DNA of 64,000 nt from contig NW_020799994.1 of assembly GCF_003590095.1 (NCBI RefSeq), positions 248,001-312,000 on the forward strand, written 5' to 3'. A model generated the notes under the pieces. The model made no database searches. It was not told the origin of the DNA and worked only from the letters and a program-made list of their open reading frames with translations. How positions within the stretch are numbered: the stretch's first letter is position 1; each line of letters begins with the position of its first letter. The DNA comes from Trichoplusia ni (Eukaryota; Arthropoda; Insecta; Lepidoptera; Noctuidae). A program made the translations under genes and the position numbers. This document shows, in pieces, positions 24,641-34,410 of this stretch.

Positions 24641-27139
24641 AGCAAAGACATATTTACTTAGGCGCAGGTTTTAGATAATTAGGATAGTTGTAATTTTGGA
24701 ACAGAATTACTCCCAAATTCAGTATACACTTAGCTTAAATGTTATCGTAGGCACATTATAATGTGTCTTGTCTGTCGTTTAATAGCTGAAGTGTCGCTGT
24801 GCTTAGATAGCATATGTATATTATATTTTTCGTTGTCATTCAGCAGGTTCCATTTTTTCTAATTCCGCTGTTTACAATGGACGATCAATGAATGAAAATT
24901 GGATTATAATGACAGTATCCGTATTTCCCTAAGCATTTTTCCATCACAATAATTAGAAATTCATTGTATTGACCATAAGTGTTCCACCCCGTACGGATTG
25001 TTCCCCGTAACTAGCTATTTGTTTTATTCAATTATAAATTTCGTAGATTAATAGGTAAAGTAGGTTCCTAGCTACACACTAAATAATTACTTTCACAATT
25101 AGTCACATACTTACATACTTGCCTAAGAACTCATTACCTCCATAGCCATTTTTTCGTGATAAAAATAAGCAGCTACCTTTTATAGTTACCATGGTCAAAC
25201 TGATAAGACCTGTTTAATGGGTAGATATTAATTTTGTTTGAATGTCAAACAAAGCTGGTTTAGATTATGACTATTTTTAGCACTCAGGAAAATTAATTTT
25301 CAAGTAACTACACTCTTACATGAATTCCCACAATAACCTACTTATTTATATAAATATGTAATTTTAAACCTAATCCAATTTAAATTTGTTATCGTTTTAG
25401 TTTAGGTACCTCACCATACATATCATACATGGTTATTAGAAATTGACAATTTAAATACACTCTAAAATTACCAATCTTACGAAGATAATAGTTCTAGTCA
25501 CGTTTTGTCCTTAGCGACACAACGTTCTCCATCATTTTTCAACCGACTAGCGACTGTCCGACGCGTATGTCGATGCCAACAGTTTTGTTGAAAAGCGAGA
25601 GTATACTCAATAGTGTAATTATTTAAAGACCACATTCTTTCAACGTTAATAAAACTTATGCAAAATAATTAATACAATGTGCTATTACTAGAATGTTTTC
25701 GCAGCTGTGAGCATATAATACGATTCGATTTTTATAGATCATAATATTTGTGACACCTATGAGACACTTAAACTATTCGAGGTTTTGTTAATCAAATTAT
25801 AATTCATTCATACTATTACGCAAGTAGGTAAATACTGAATACATAAAATCGCTAAGGTGAAGGTTACTTACCTAGGTATCTATTTAATTTTATGAGTGAG
25901 TAAGTAAACAATTTCGAATAGAAAATACATAGTCCCAAATGTTAAAAACAGAACTATGGTGATTTTTATGTTTATTGTACAAAAATTGTGTAATAGTAAA
26001 AATAATAAATGTTAAGTTTCAAAATCATGCCCCATTATATGGCTGTTGCTCGCAGCTAGCCTGGATGTTGGTTATAGCTTGTAGCTGCAATTTGGAATAC
26101 AAGGTATCAACTACCTTGATACCAAACCAAAAACGATCCAGCCGTTTGGGCTTGGAAGGTAAGCAATCGAACAAACACACACACACAAAAATTTCCAATA
26201 CTTTTGCATAGTGCATATTAGTGTGATATTATTTTTCTTTTGAGAAGACTGAGGACATATCACATAGCTATAATCTCGCGTTTCAACAATTTAATGTTTG
26301 TGTGCGCTGGTTTTAGTCAGTACAATTCTAATACTTTCTTCGGCTCAACCCAAAGCGGGAGAAGGCGTGTCATGATTTCCCATCCGCGAAATAAAGTCTA
26401 TTGTGTCGATTAATTGACCAAATTACTAGAAAAATAAGTAAGAGAAGTGGTCGTAAGCAGTGGTTGCTGGCGCTTCAGTTTTTTTAGTAGCTCCTTAGTA
26501 GTGTGTAATCAACTATGGGTCATATTTTAGTTTTCATTGAGAGAAATAACTATAAGTTTCTAGGGAGCGAAAAGGATAATTCACGATCGCCATATTCGGT
26601 TGGATTCGATTATTTACACTTTAGAGTTCTGAGAGTTCATTTAGGTACTTATATAACTTAAAGATAAAGATTACCTTTAAAAAAGGCTGTGTGTACTTGT
26701 CAGTACATTATAATCCGACAAATTCGGAAGAGAGTACGGTGCTGCCCTGCAAACTCATGTAGTAATTCTTACTATTTTCTTTGAGACACATTGGATTAGG
26801 GTAAAGACACTGAAAAACACTGAAGAAACTGAGAAGGTTAAAAAGTAGGTAAATAGCCCTTCAGGGGTCAAACAATGTAATAAGTATGGCAACAACTTGC
26901 GTGACGATGACTTGTCTTATTAATATTTTTAATACAATAGAGCGATTCAATCAACGTTAGCGTTCTGAGAAATAAAACTTACCTAGTGCCCAGGTTGTTA
27001 AAACCAGGATACGCTGATCATTTGACGCATGTAATATTGTTCCACAAAAGTAGGTATTTTTCTTAAATGATGGAATTTCTGAGAGCGAACCTTACAAGTT
27101 CGACATTTTAGCTTCGATGCACAAAATCTAGAAGTCAAA

Positions 27140-27480
27140 GGACACCATTTCCACAGCATGCTATGTTACGTTACGTTTGATATGATGACTAAAATTTGCC
27201 GCCACTTTAAATTTCTTGTCCTAGGCCTGGCGTTTGTTTTTGTTTTCCGGAGTGAAACGCTAATGACTCTCACACAACTCAAGTCGAAGGCATGGCGTGG
27301 AGATAATATCCCCTTCTACTGCTTAAGCCAAAGTCACGGGATCGCTAGCGCATACTCTGCGCGACTCTAGTCCTTTGGACTCCTTCACAAGGGATGATGG
27401 ACAACGCAACGCACGTTGAGTGCTAGGGTGCCCTCCCCGCCTTCTCAGGCCCGACCTTAAGGCGGCCTACTTGAGAAATT
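27140..27480. repeat. GC-rich block, unassigned repeat remnant
   Basis: A GC-rich patch within AT-rich intergenic DNA, with phrases such as CCCTCCCCGCCTTCTCAGGC and a short palindromic segment near 27368-27400. No protein resemblance in any frame. Possibly a retroelement fragment, inferred only from composition. Confidence 0.35.
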
Positions 27481-28529
27481 TGACCTTAAGCTTCGATGTT
27501 ATTCATTAGTTTTTTCGTAGGTCCTAGCTTATTAGTTTCGCAAAGAGTCTTAACGATTTTTAAGCTCAAGGTTCTGAGCAAAATTAATCGGGAAGAAAAT
27601 TACAGTTCTCACCCTGAGTCCAAACAAAAAGTAGTAAGAGGCTTCCTTTCACCACCACTGCACTGGACTCGATAACTTTTTTGCCATACTGTACTCATCA
27701 TTAGATTTCTGATCTCAGATTTCTGATCTTAGATTTCAGACGGTTACTTACTTGTTCTTGTTAGAAGCGACCTGCATTTTCTGATATCTCATCTTCTTGC
27801 ATCCTTAGGAAGGGGATTTTGGTTCTTTAGGTATATTAAAATTATAAGAGTTATAGCAGCGCAGACTTTTATGGGTAGTTGAAAAATCGATTACGCTTTT
27901 CCTACCCTGCACGTTTAATAGTGAACTACCTAACTGCCATATTCTAATCACGGAGACAGTTCAAAATAACTCATACTATCTCCTCGCATAATCTTATTGA
28001 GAGCAATGTCGACGGTTATTAGAAATGAGTAAAATAATCAGGGCCCGATTTTTTATCTAAATGCTTTGCGTAATGATAACTGATTCATTGTTTTTAGTAA
28101 AATTATCGATTTTGGGCCGAAACAACAAACGTTTCGCTAGTATTGCAGTATTTTTATGGCGATGAGAAGTTGGCGTTAATTATGAAGTCAAGATTTCTGC
28201 AGTGTCTTTTTGGGCCTACTAGATTTTATTTCAAACTAGCTATGAACGATTCATTCGCGTGGAAAAGCGCCTTTAAAATAAATTGCCGTGATTGTTTGTT
28301 ATATATGAGCCGATTGTCATGAAACAAACATTAAATATTAAAGCTTACCCCAATACATCAGAGAAAACCAGAATGGAAAAGAGCCGAGTTCACTACTCGG
28401 AAAAGCAAAGACAAAAATTGAATATAATATTTATCTTTCCAGATTACAAAGAATATTAGAAATGCGGAATAACTTGTCTCCGATTGTCACGGTCAATTTG
28501 ATAGGTAAACTACACTTTTTCTGTTATAT

Positions 28530-28720
28530 AAAAATCTCGTATCACATTTTGAACACATTGAATCATCACATTGAACTCTTCCGAAACAGCTAGACCGATT
28601 CTCATGAAATTTTATGTGCATATTGGGTAGATCTGAGAATAGGACAACATTTCTTTTTTATGATACGGTATACCCTAGAGCTATTTTTTTCCGGCAAAAC
28701 ATAGTTTGCCGGGACAGTTA
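28530..28720. mobile_element. Helitron- or MITE-like repeat fragment
   Basis: It contains the phrase AGACCGATTCTCATGAAATT and ends with GCAAAACATAGTTTGCCGGG, wording common in Lepidopteran non-autonomous repeats whose 3' ends read GCCGGGxCAGCTAG. The canonical CTAGT terminus is decayed. Confidence 0.45.
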
Positions 28721-29063
28721 ATTTTTTAATAATGTCATATTTATATTGACGCAACATCATGCTACATCCCTATAGCCTTTAAGGATACTGATACATTATT
28801 AACCGTAAGTCCACCTTCGGGCCGAAGGTAGAAGGTATTGAAAGCTCGTAAAATATTTTTATGGTGTAATAAACGGCTATCAAAAACTTATTTGATTCCT
28901 TATCTACGAACGACTATCATGTGTCACTAAAAACATGTATGCATGTTGCGTCGCCTTCATACAATATACATAGGTAGGCTTTTGTTATAATGTTTTAGGG
29001 TCCAGCCAATAAATCAGTTCCAATAATGAAGGAAATTAAAATAATATTATAGTAATAAAAGAT

Positions 29064-29069
29064 TTTATT
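29064..29069 (-). terminator. Poly(A) signal of the Pcc1/PIG-P transcript
   Basis: AATAAA on the minus strand, 11 bases past the PIG-P stop codon. It is the first such signal downstream. Confidence 0.6.
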
Positions 29070-29079
29070 ACAAGAGCAC

Positions 29080-29562
29080 CTAATTACTACATTTGTTAAA
29101 GTACAATTTCTTACATACAAATCGAATATTCAAATCATGTAGTTGTGGCACCGTATTCTCTTCCAACTCATCATGTGCCGTCACATGACTGTTCTTAGCA
29201 CATTTGTTTACATCTGTACAAATGCAACTTTTCAGCATATTATTATTGTTCTCTATTCTTTTACATGTATAATGAGAGTGAGAATCACTTATTGTACTTA
29301 TACTGTTTGTATTAGCAGTTAATATCAAGCCAGAACTGGGATATATTACAAAAGCAAAAATTGTCAATGCTACTAAACACTGTATGGGTATGGCTGTTGA
29401 CCAATATTTTTGGGGATAATAATAAATGTTGAAATAATGCAAATAGTAGTCAGGAGTGATTGCCCATATGAAATAAATAAATAACATTGTTTTGCTAAAT
29501 AAATACATGAAAAAACCATATAAAGACCTGGCTGGTGTTGGGGCTGGAGTGTGTTCAGGCAT
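29080..29562 (-). CDS. PIGP: PIG-P, subunit of the GPI-GlcNAc transferase (second cistron)
   Basis: A single-exon frame of 160 residues. The frame extends upstream to a GTG at 29586, but the first ATG is at 29562 (MPEHTPAPTPARSLYGFFMY). PIG-P is a small ER membrane subunit of the complex that transfers GlcNAc from UDP-GlcNAc to phosphatidylinositol, the first step of GPI-anchor synthesis. Two membrane segments are visible (about 17-36 and 53-80), separated by the family signature YYYPQKYWSTAIP (47-59). The C-terminus has the typical VPQLHDLNIRFVCKKLY ending. The middle (about 84-125) is a low-similarity insert rich in Ser/Asn/Cys. The ATG begins 8 bases after the end of the Pcc1 stop codon on the same exon, and no separate promoter or acceptor is visible between them. 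Translation by reinitiation or leaky scanning is inferred. Confidence 0.9.
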   Translation of the reverse strand: MPEHTPAPTPARSLYGFFMYLFSKTMLFIYFIWAITPDYYLHYFNIYYYPQKYWSTAIPIQCLVALTIFAFVIYPSSGLILTANTNSISTISDSHSHYTCKRIENNNNMLKSCICTDVNKCAKNSHVTAHDELEENTVPQLHDLNIRFVCKKLYFNKCSN

Positions 29563-29569
29563 TTTGCTG

Positions 29570-30264
29570 TTACTTTTTTGTATCACTCAATAGTTCAATT
29601 GTTTTTAATACTAGCACTGCATTCTTAATAAAAGCATTCACACCTACTCTAAGTTTTCTAAGATCATCTCCATGAAAGGTTCTGAAACAAATTATTTTTA
29701 CAATAAATAATTATATTCCTCTGTTATTTCCCATTCTTGTACTAGGGCCAAAAAATAAGCTGGTTTTAACTAGATGTAAGAGCTACTTACATTACTAAGC
29801 TTTCAGTTTCCCTAACTAGATTTCTCTTTACTTGGCTTCTTTTCAGCTCTTTGTCAACACTTAACACTTCATAAGCCAATATGGCAGTGTCAACAGAAGG
29901 AAAAGGAATAGTCAGACATCTGAAAACAAAGAAATAAGTCCTGTTATACTTTTAAGGCATACTAGTATCAAAATGCAGGCTGGCTCTATTATTGAAATGA
30001 AATATTTTGAAGCGGGATCAGATAGCAAAACATTTATATGCTCTCAGTTACTTATAGCTTTAGTACTTTTGGTCAGTATTAATGTGAGAGTAAAAAGCAC
30101 TCAATAATAGAAATAATAAGTAAGATTCATTTGCGAATTTGATGGATCTAAAACACGTGAGTTTAAAGCTGGTCACTGAGTACAATGAAATAGCATCACA
30201 ATATTTTACAAAACAAAAAATATTTAGATAAAGTGATATAGTAAAGTCATGCTTACACCTCCAT
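29570..30264 (-). CDS. Pcc1/LAGE3-type KEOPS subunit (first cistron)
   Basis: Three coding exons on the minus strand: 30264-30257 (only 8 coding bases, ATGGAGGT), 29919-29791 and 29681-29570. They total 82 residues, with phases 2 and 2 matching and GT-AG borders (donors GTAAGC and GTAAGT). The C-terminal block DLRKLRVGVNAFIKNAVLVL plus KTIELL is the Pcc1 hallmark, as is the N-terminal LTIPFPSVDTAILAYEVLSV strand-helix start. Pcc1 is the dimerising subunit of KEOPS, which makes the t6A modification at position 37 of ANN-decoding tRNAs. The length fits the family (about 80-90). Being spread over tiny exons, it is easily missed by ORF-based annotation. Several internal out-of-frame ATGs open short frames that end before the PIG-P start. 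Confidence 0.85.
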
Positions 30265-30540
30265 GTTCTAATTATAAATCATGAGATTTCACAATATTCT
30301 TATAATTAAAAGCCAAAAACGATGTTTCCTACTTTTGTTGATATGTTATGGTTGATTATAACCTAGAACATATCTGAATTTCAATATCATCTAGAAAGAA
30401 AGTTATTTTTTTAAACATATATTCTAAGCAACTGTTAATAAGATAAATGATCACATTAAAATTTAATAAACCACCGTGGGCACTGCAATACATGGGCAAA
30501 CAATAACCACACAGATATAAAGTCAAATCTGTCAAACATG
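30265..30540 (-). promoter_or_regulatory. Probable 5' UTR/promoter side of the Pcc1/PIG-P unit
   Basis: About 276 bases between the Pcc1 start and the first long inverted repeat. AT-rich, with no coding signal. If the transcript starts further upstream, it begins inside the inverted repeat. Confidence 0.3.
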
Positions 30541-31057
30541 AAACAAACATTTTGATTCGTCAATCCTTCTCGATTCGAGCACAGAGTAAATAAACTATAA
30601 TTTGATCCATAAAAAGTGGTTCGCATCAATATAGAATTAAGCTGCGGCCTCATGCAGCCGCTCGACGCTCGTTTGCAGCAAGAAAATATTGAGCTACCTT
30701 TGTGGCTGGGAAAAGGTAGAGAGTGAGTGGTGACACGAGTCGACATAAGTGTAGTGCTGCAACGGTTTATAAATTAATTTATATAAATAATGGAATCAGA
30801 CAAGGTAATGCTCTTATTTCTTTCACATTTATCATTAGCATGGGGTACGAATGGATTGGACCAAATTTATCGCTACAAACGAGCGACGAGCGACTATGTG
30901 TCGTAGTAACTTTTCGAGTCGCGGAAAATTTAAAATGGGGTCACGCGACCAGATTTCTCGCTGCAAACGAGCGTCGAGCAGCAGTATGAGGCCGCATATT
31001 TAGCGAAAAAAATTAATATGAAATAAAAATGTAAAGGCCGAACTTATTATACAATTT
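30541..31057 (+). repeat. Long inverted repeat 1, left arm (517 bp)
   Basis: It pairs base for base with 31251-31767 around a 193-bp spacer; paired coordinates sum to 62308 at both ends, so there is no net indel, and I found no mismatch where I compared. Inside the arm, a segment at 30644-30995 is itself bounded by inverted repeats of about 40 bp (GCGGCCTCATGCAGCCGCTC... against ...GAGCGTCGAGCAGCAGTATGAGGCCGC), so a MITE-like element is nested in each arm. The frames 30723-30989 and 31319-31585 are the same sequence on opposite strands and begin at GTG; I do not consider them genes. Confidence 0.9.
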
Positions 31058-31250
31058 AGTCCACCAGTGAATGATAATTAAGACTTTAAATCACTTTATT
31101 CCATCGCCATCGATACCGGAATCAGACAACATTATAAATTAGTTGCAAATAATTAGAGCTTTATAAATGTTTTCAGTATGAGCAGTAATATTGCAAGATA
31201 TTATTATCATCGCTGATAATTTTACCAGGAACTTGGAAGGATGGATGGTA

Positions 31251-31767
31251 AAATTGTATAATAAGTTCGGCCTTTACATTTTTATTTCATATTAATTTTT
31301 TTCGCTAAATATGCGGCCTCATACTGCTGCTCGACGCTCGTTTGCAGCGAGAAATCTGGTCGCGTGACCCCATTTTAAATTTTCCGCGACTCGAAAAGTT
31401 ACTACGACACATAGTCGCTCGTCGCTCGTTTGTAGCGATAAATTTGGTCCAATCCATTCGTACCCCATGCTAATGATAAATGTGAAAGAAATAAGAGCAT
31501 TACCTTGTCTGATTCCATTATTTATATAAATTAATTTATAAACCGTTGCAGCACTACACTTATGTCGACTCGTGTCACCACTCACTCTCTACCTTTTCCC
31601 AGCCACAAAGGTAGCTCAATATTTTCTTGCTGCAAACGAGCGTCGAGCGGCTGCATGAGGCCGCAGCTTAATTCTATATTGATGCGAACCACTTTTTATG
31701 GATCAAATTATAGTTTATTTACTCTGTGCTCGAATCGAGAAGGATTGACGAATCAAAATGTTTGTTT
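31251..31767 (-). repeat. Long inverted repeat 1, right arm (517 bp)
   Basis: Reverse complement of 30541-31057. The mirrored nested MITE-like unit is at about 31313-31664. The outer end stops 1 base before the TAGTGGTGGG end of the hAT element at 31769. The spacer 31058-31250 is AT-rich with no recognisable content. Confidence 0.9.
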
Positions 31768-31768
31768 G

Positions 31769-34410
31769 TAGTGGTGGGTCGTTAACGATTTTTGGGTTAA
31801 CGCAACGAAGCCGTTAATTTTATCCTGTTAACCTGTTAAAAAAGCCGTTAACGTTATTAACAGGTTCTCATTAATGTAGCAGATTTGTACCAACGCAGCA
31901 GTTAATGGACGAAACTTTGTTCAAATTGAAAAAGGAGTTGATGTTACGTCGCGTACTGCTAAAACTATAACAACGTTTTCGTGTTTTTAAGTTAGCTTGT
32001 TTAAGTGACGAGTAAATTTTAAATAATGATTTAAGTCGTCATTTAAATGAAATAAACTTCCCTTCATACTTTTTCCAGGCTTAGGACTGGCTGGCGTAGT
32101 GGCGAAAAAAGATATAACATTACCAGGCGTATTTAAAAGTTTAATTCATTTTATGTACAGAATCATTTTATTTTTTTATATACGTAATCATATTAGTTAT
32201 TTATATTGTTTTATTTCTTGCAATACTTTTTTTACTTTTTTTTTATCATTTTGTGCTATTTTTTATCATGTTTTGTTATTTTTTTTTTCATTTTTTGTAT
32301 TTTTTTTATCATTTTTTGTTATTTTTTTTTTAATATTTACACAATCTTAATTTTATTTAAACCTATTAGGGTTCATATTCACATTTAAATACATCAATTT
32401 TTCGACTTTACTAGTCGTCAATCGTGTCCGGCGCTGATTTATAATAAGTCCAGTTTTTGAGAACATTCGCTCGCATGGTACTGACGTCGCGACGATGTTG
32501 CAGTGTTTAATAAATAGTTCTACTAAATTTGGGTACACGTATTTATGGTTTTTCCACCACTCCAAGGGGCAGTTCCATGCACCTGTAATGTTTTTCCTCG
32601 GAAGTAATTCGTCCGACAAAAACATATCTACTTCCTTAATAGCCGCAGAGACTGGTGTACCTTGGCTCTGACCTTGGCTTACTATCGAATCGAATATCTC
32701 CCAAGGACTTAATTCATCTCTCTCACTAGTATTGGATTCCGGAACGGTTTGTGCAGTATAATTATCTTTTTTGGAAATAATTCCTGCCACTAGGTTTCTA
32801 ACTTTCTCCTTCGTTCTAACGGCTTCATTCCGATCGGAAAAAGCTTGAATTTTAAATCGGGGGTCCATAAATGTGGCTATTGACAAAGTTCCACTTTGTT
32901 CAATATTCTTGAACCTTTCGGTTAGGCCTGATTTCAATAATAGGGCTACATCAGACACTAGGCTTGACAAATCAGGTTTTGCCAATATTTTATTACAGGA
33001 TTCAATAAGACATCGCGTCATAACAATGACATAGCTTCCTGTTAGATAGTTTTGTGCACTCATCATGCTTGTTACTTCTTCAAACGGTCGTAAAATCTGA
33101 CAAAGCTGTGACAAGGTAGACCATTCATCATTGGTGATTACTGGCAGGTTTTTATTAACTAACGCTAGCGTCGAACGTACAGCCTCTTGCAATTCTATAA
33201 ATCTTCGTACCATATAAAAAGTTGAATTCCACCTTGTTTCCACATCTTGTATTAAATGCTTTGGTGTTTGTTGTTGTTGCACTTGATACTTTGAAAGTCT
33301 CTCTGAAGAAACAGTACTTCTTTTGTAGTGTGCAACAATTGTCTTAACCTTTTCAATAAGGCCCTTTACCAATACTAGCGCATCATTAACTATTAAATTA
33401 AGGGTATGTGCGAAACAACCAAAGTGCTTCCACCCTAAGCCCTCTTTTATTGCTTTGACAACATTTGTCGCATTGTCACTGACCGCGAAATTTATTTTGT
33501 CTTTAAGTCCCCAATTATCAATTAATGCACTTATTTCATCGGCAATATTCGTAGCAGTGTGGTTACCAGAAAAATGGCAGCATCCCAATAATACCGTTTT
33601 AAATTCTAGGTCTTTTGTAATGTAGTGACCTGTCACAGCAATGTAGCTTTCCGTTACTCGTGACGTCCATAAATCTGTAGTTATACACATAGTCTGTACT
33701 TCTTCAGCAACTTGTTTTTTAATAATATGCTCCGTCTGCGTGTAAGCCTCTTGCAACAAAGAATTAGATAAAGTTTTTCGAGTCGGCAATTTATATCCTG
33801 GTATCCATTGAGAGTATTTTATAAAAGAGCGTTCTTCTACCAAAGAAAAGGGATGAAATCCATCAATACATAGATCCAGTAAGTCGCGATCAATTTTTTT
33901 TTTCTGTTCCAAGCTTATTTTTTTATGAACATATGAGTCCAAAGCCCTTTGTCGCTTTGCAGCTGGTGGTGAATGAGATTGGCTGGATCTAATACTTGGC
34001 AAGGCCAAACTAGTACTTGGCTGGTTGGAACATGTAGCAGGCTCACCTTCATTTTCGACAGCGCTTGTTGATTCCGACACTCCTTTTTCCTCGGATACAA
34101 GAGACGTAAAAGTAGAAATATGTTTTCTTTTTAAATGACTTCTTAAATTTGAAATCGTTGTCTTATAACTTATTTTTTCCCTACAAATATTACATAAAGC
34201 TTTCCCACTCTCACTGTCCTTTTCATAATGACGCCACAATATACTTGTATTTTTACGTGCCGCTGCTGACATTTTGCAAATTAATTAGAATTATTTTACC
34301 TTTTAAAACAATTATTTATTTTTGTACACTTAACAATACAAAAACTATATACCTAACAACGTCAAAATAAAAACCATTAATTAACTACAAAACGAAATCT
34401 ACACTTTCAC
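31769..34410 (-). mobile_element. hAT DNA transposon, one end missing
   Basis: The right (3') end is proposed at 31769, where the sequence begins TAGTGGTGGGTCG, like hAT termini, followed by many subterminal GTTAAC/CGTTAACG copies (31790-31865). The transposase gene lies inside on the minus strand. I find no matching ACCCACCACTA end before the second long inverted repeat starts at 34411, so the 5' end has been lost or displaced by that structure. No 8-bp target duplication can be shown. Confidence 0.7.
32353..34272 (-). CDS. hAT-family transposase with BED zinc finger
   Basis: An intact 639-residue frame from a true ATG at 34272. The BED finger is at about 10-52 (C27-x2-C30 and H46-x4-H51, with W13 upstream). 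The RNase-H-like catalytic core shows the hAT acidic residues at D200 (ITTDLWTS) and D266 (VSDNATN), the C286-x2-H289 motif (CFAHTLNLIV), and the Glu at about 601 in the VPCERMFS motif. The C-terminal dimerisation region (about 565-632) has WWKNHKYVYPNL...ATSVPCER.FS..G. It cuts and pastes its own element by binding the terminal repeats. The frame is free of stops, so the copy is young or constrained. A domesticated ZBED-like host gene is the alternative. The nearby TIR-like end and low-complexity T-rich DNA at 32200-32350 favour a transposon. Confidence 0.93.
   Translation of the reverse strand: MSAAARKNTSILWRHYEKDSESGKALCNICREKISYKTTISNLRSHLKRKHISTFTSLVSEEKGVSESTSAVENEGEPATCSNQPSTSLALPSIRSSQSHSPPAAKRQRALDSYVHKKISLEQKKKIDRDLLDLCIDGFHPFSLVEERSFIKYSQWIPGYKLPTRKTLSNSLLQEAYTQTEHIIKKQVAEEVQTMCITTDLWTSRVTESYIAVTGHYITKDLEFKTVLLGCCHFSGNHTATNIADEISALIDNWGLKDKINFAVSDNATNVVKAIKEGLGWKHFGCFAHTLNLIVNDALVLVKGLIEKVKTIVAHYKRSTVSSERLSKYQVQQQQTPKHLIQDVETRWNSTFYMVRRFIELQEAVRSTLALVNKNLPVITNDEWSTLSQLCQILRPFEEVTSMMSAQNYLTGSYVIVMTRCLIESCNKILAKPDLSSLVSDVALLLKSGLTERFKNIEQSGTLSIATFMDPRFKIQAFSDRNEAVRTKEKVRNLVAGIISKKDNYTAQTVPESNTSERDELSPWEIFDSIVSQGQSQGTPVSAAIKEVDMFLSDELLPRKNITGAWNCPLEWWKNHKYVYPNLVELFIKHCNIVATSVPCERMFSKTGLIINQRRTRLTTSKVEKLMYLNVNMNPNRFK

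Larger units (their letters stand above)
20459..29063. other. Calcineurin 3' UTR then gene-poor intergenic DNA
   Basis: The first 250-1200 bases are the calcineurin 3' UTR, with poly(A) signals at 20691 and later. Beyond about 21.7 kb I see no coding exon with family resemblance. The stretch contains a degenerate repeat remnant at 24490-24640, a hairpin at about 23847-23943, a repeat-tail-like segment with CA dinucleotides near 26095-26190, a GC-rich block at 27140-27480 and a Helitron/MITE-like segment at 28530-28720. Confidence 0.5.

Noticed and set aside
25975..26216. Overlapping frames with an ACACAC tail
   Set aside because: They look like the 3' tail of a degenerate interspersed repeat rather than a gene.
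29563..29586. Longer N-terminus for PIG-P from 29586
   Set aside because: That codon is GTG, and the stretch overlaps the end of the Pcc1 frame; the ATG at 29562 is the first possible start.
30785..30810. ATGGAATCAGACAAG followed by GTAATG, looking like a first coding exon (also mirrored near 31500-31525)
   Set aside because: The minus-strand copy could in principle splice to the Pcc1 exon at 29919, but the phase is wrong and leads to a stop. The exon at 30264-30257 fits instead.
30723..31585. Two identical 88-residue frames on opposite strands (30723-30989 and 31319-31585)
   Set aside because: They are mirror images within the inverted repeat, begin at GTG rather than ATG, and resemble no family; they are most likely by-products of the palindrome.
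32200..32350. T-rich frames with Phe/Ile runs that resemble membrane segments
   Set aside because: Simple T-rich low-complexity DNA in the hAT 3' region.
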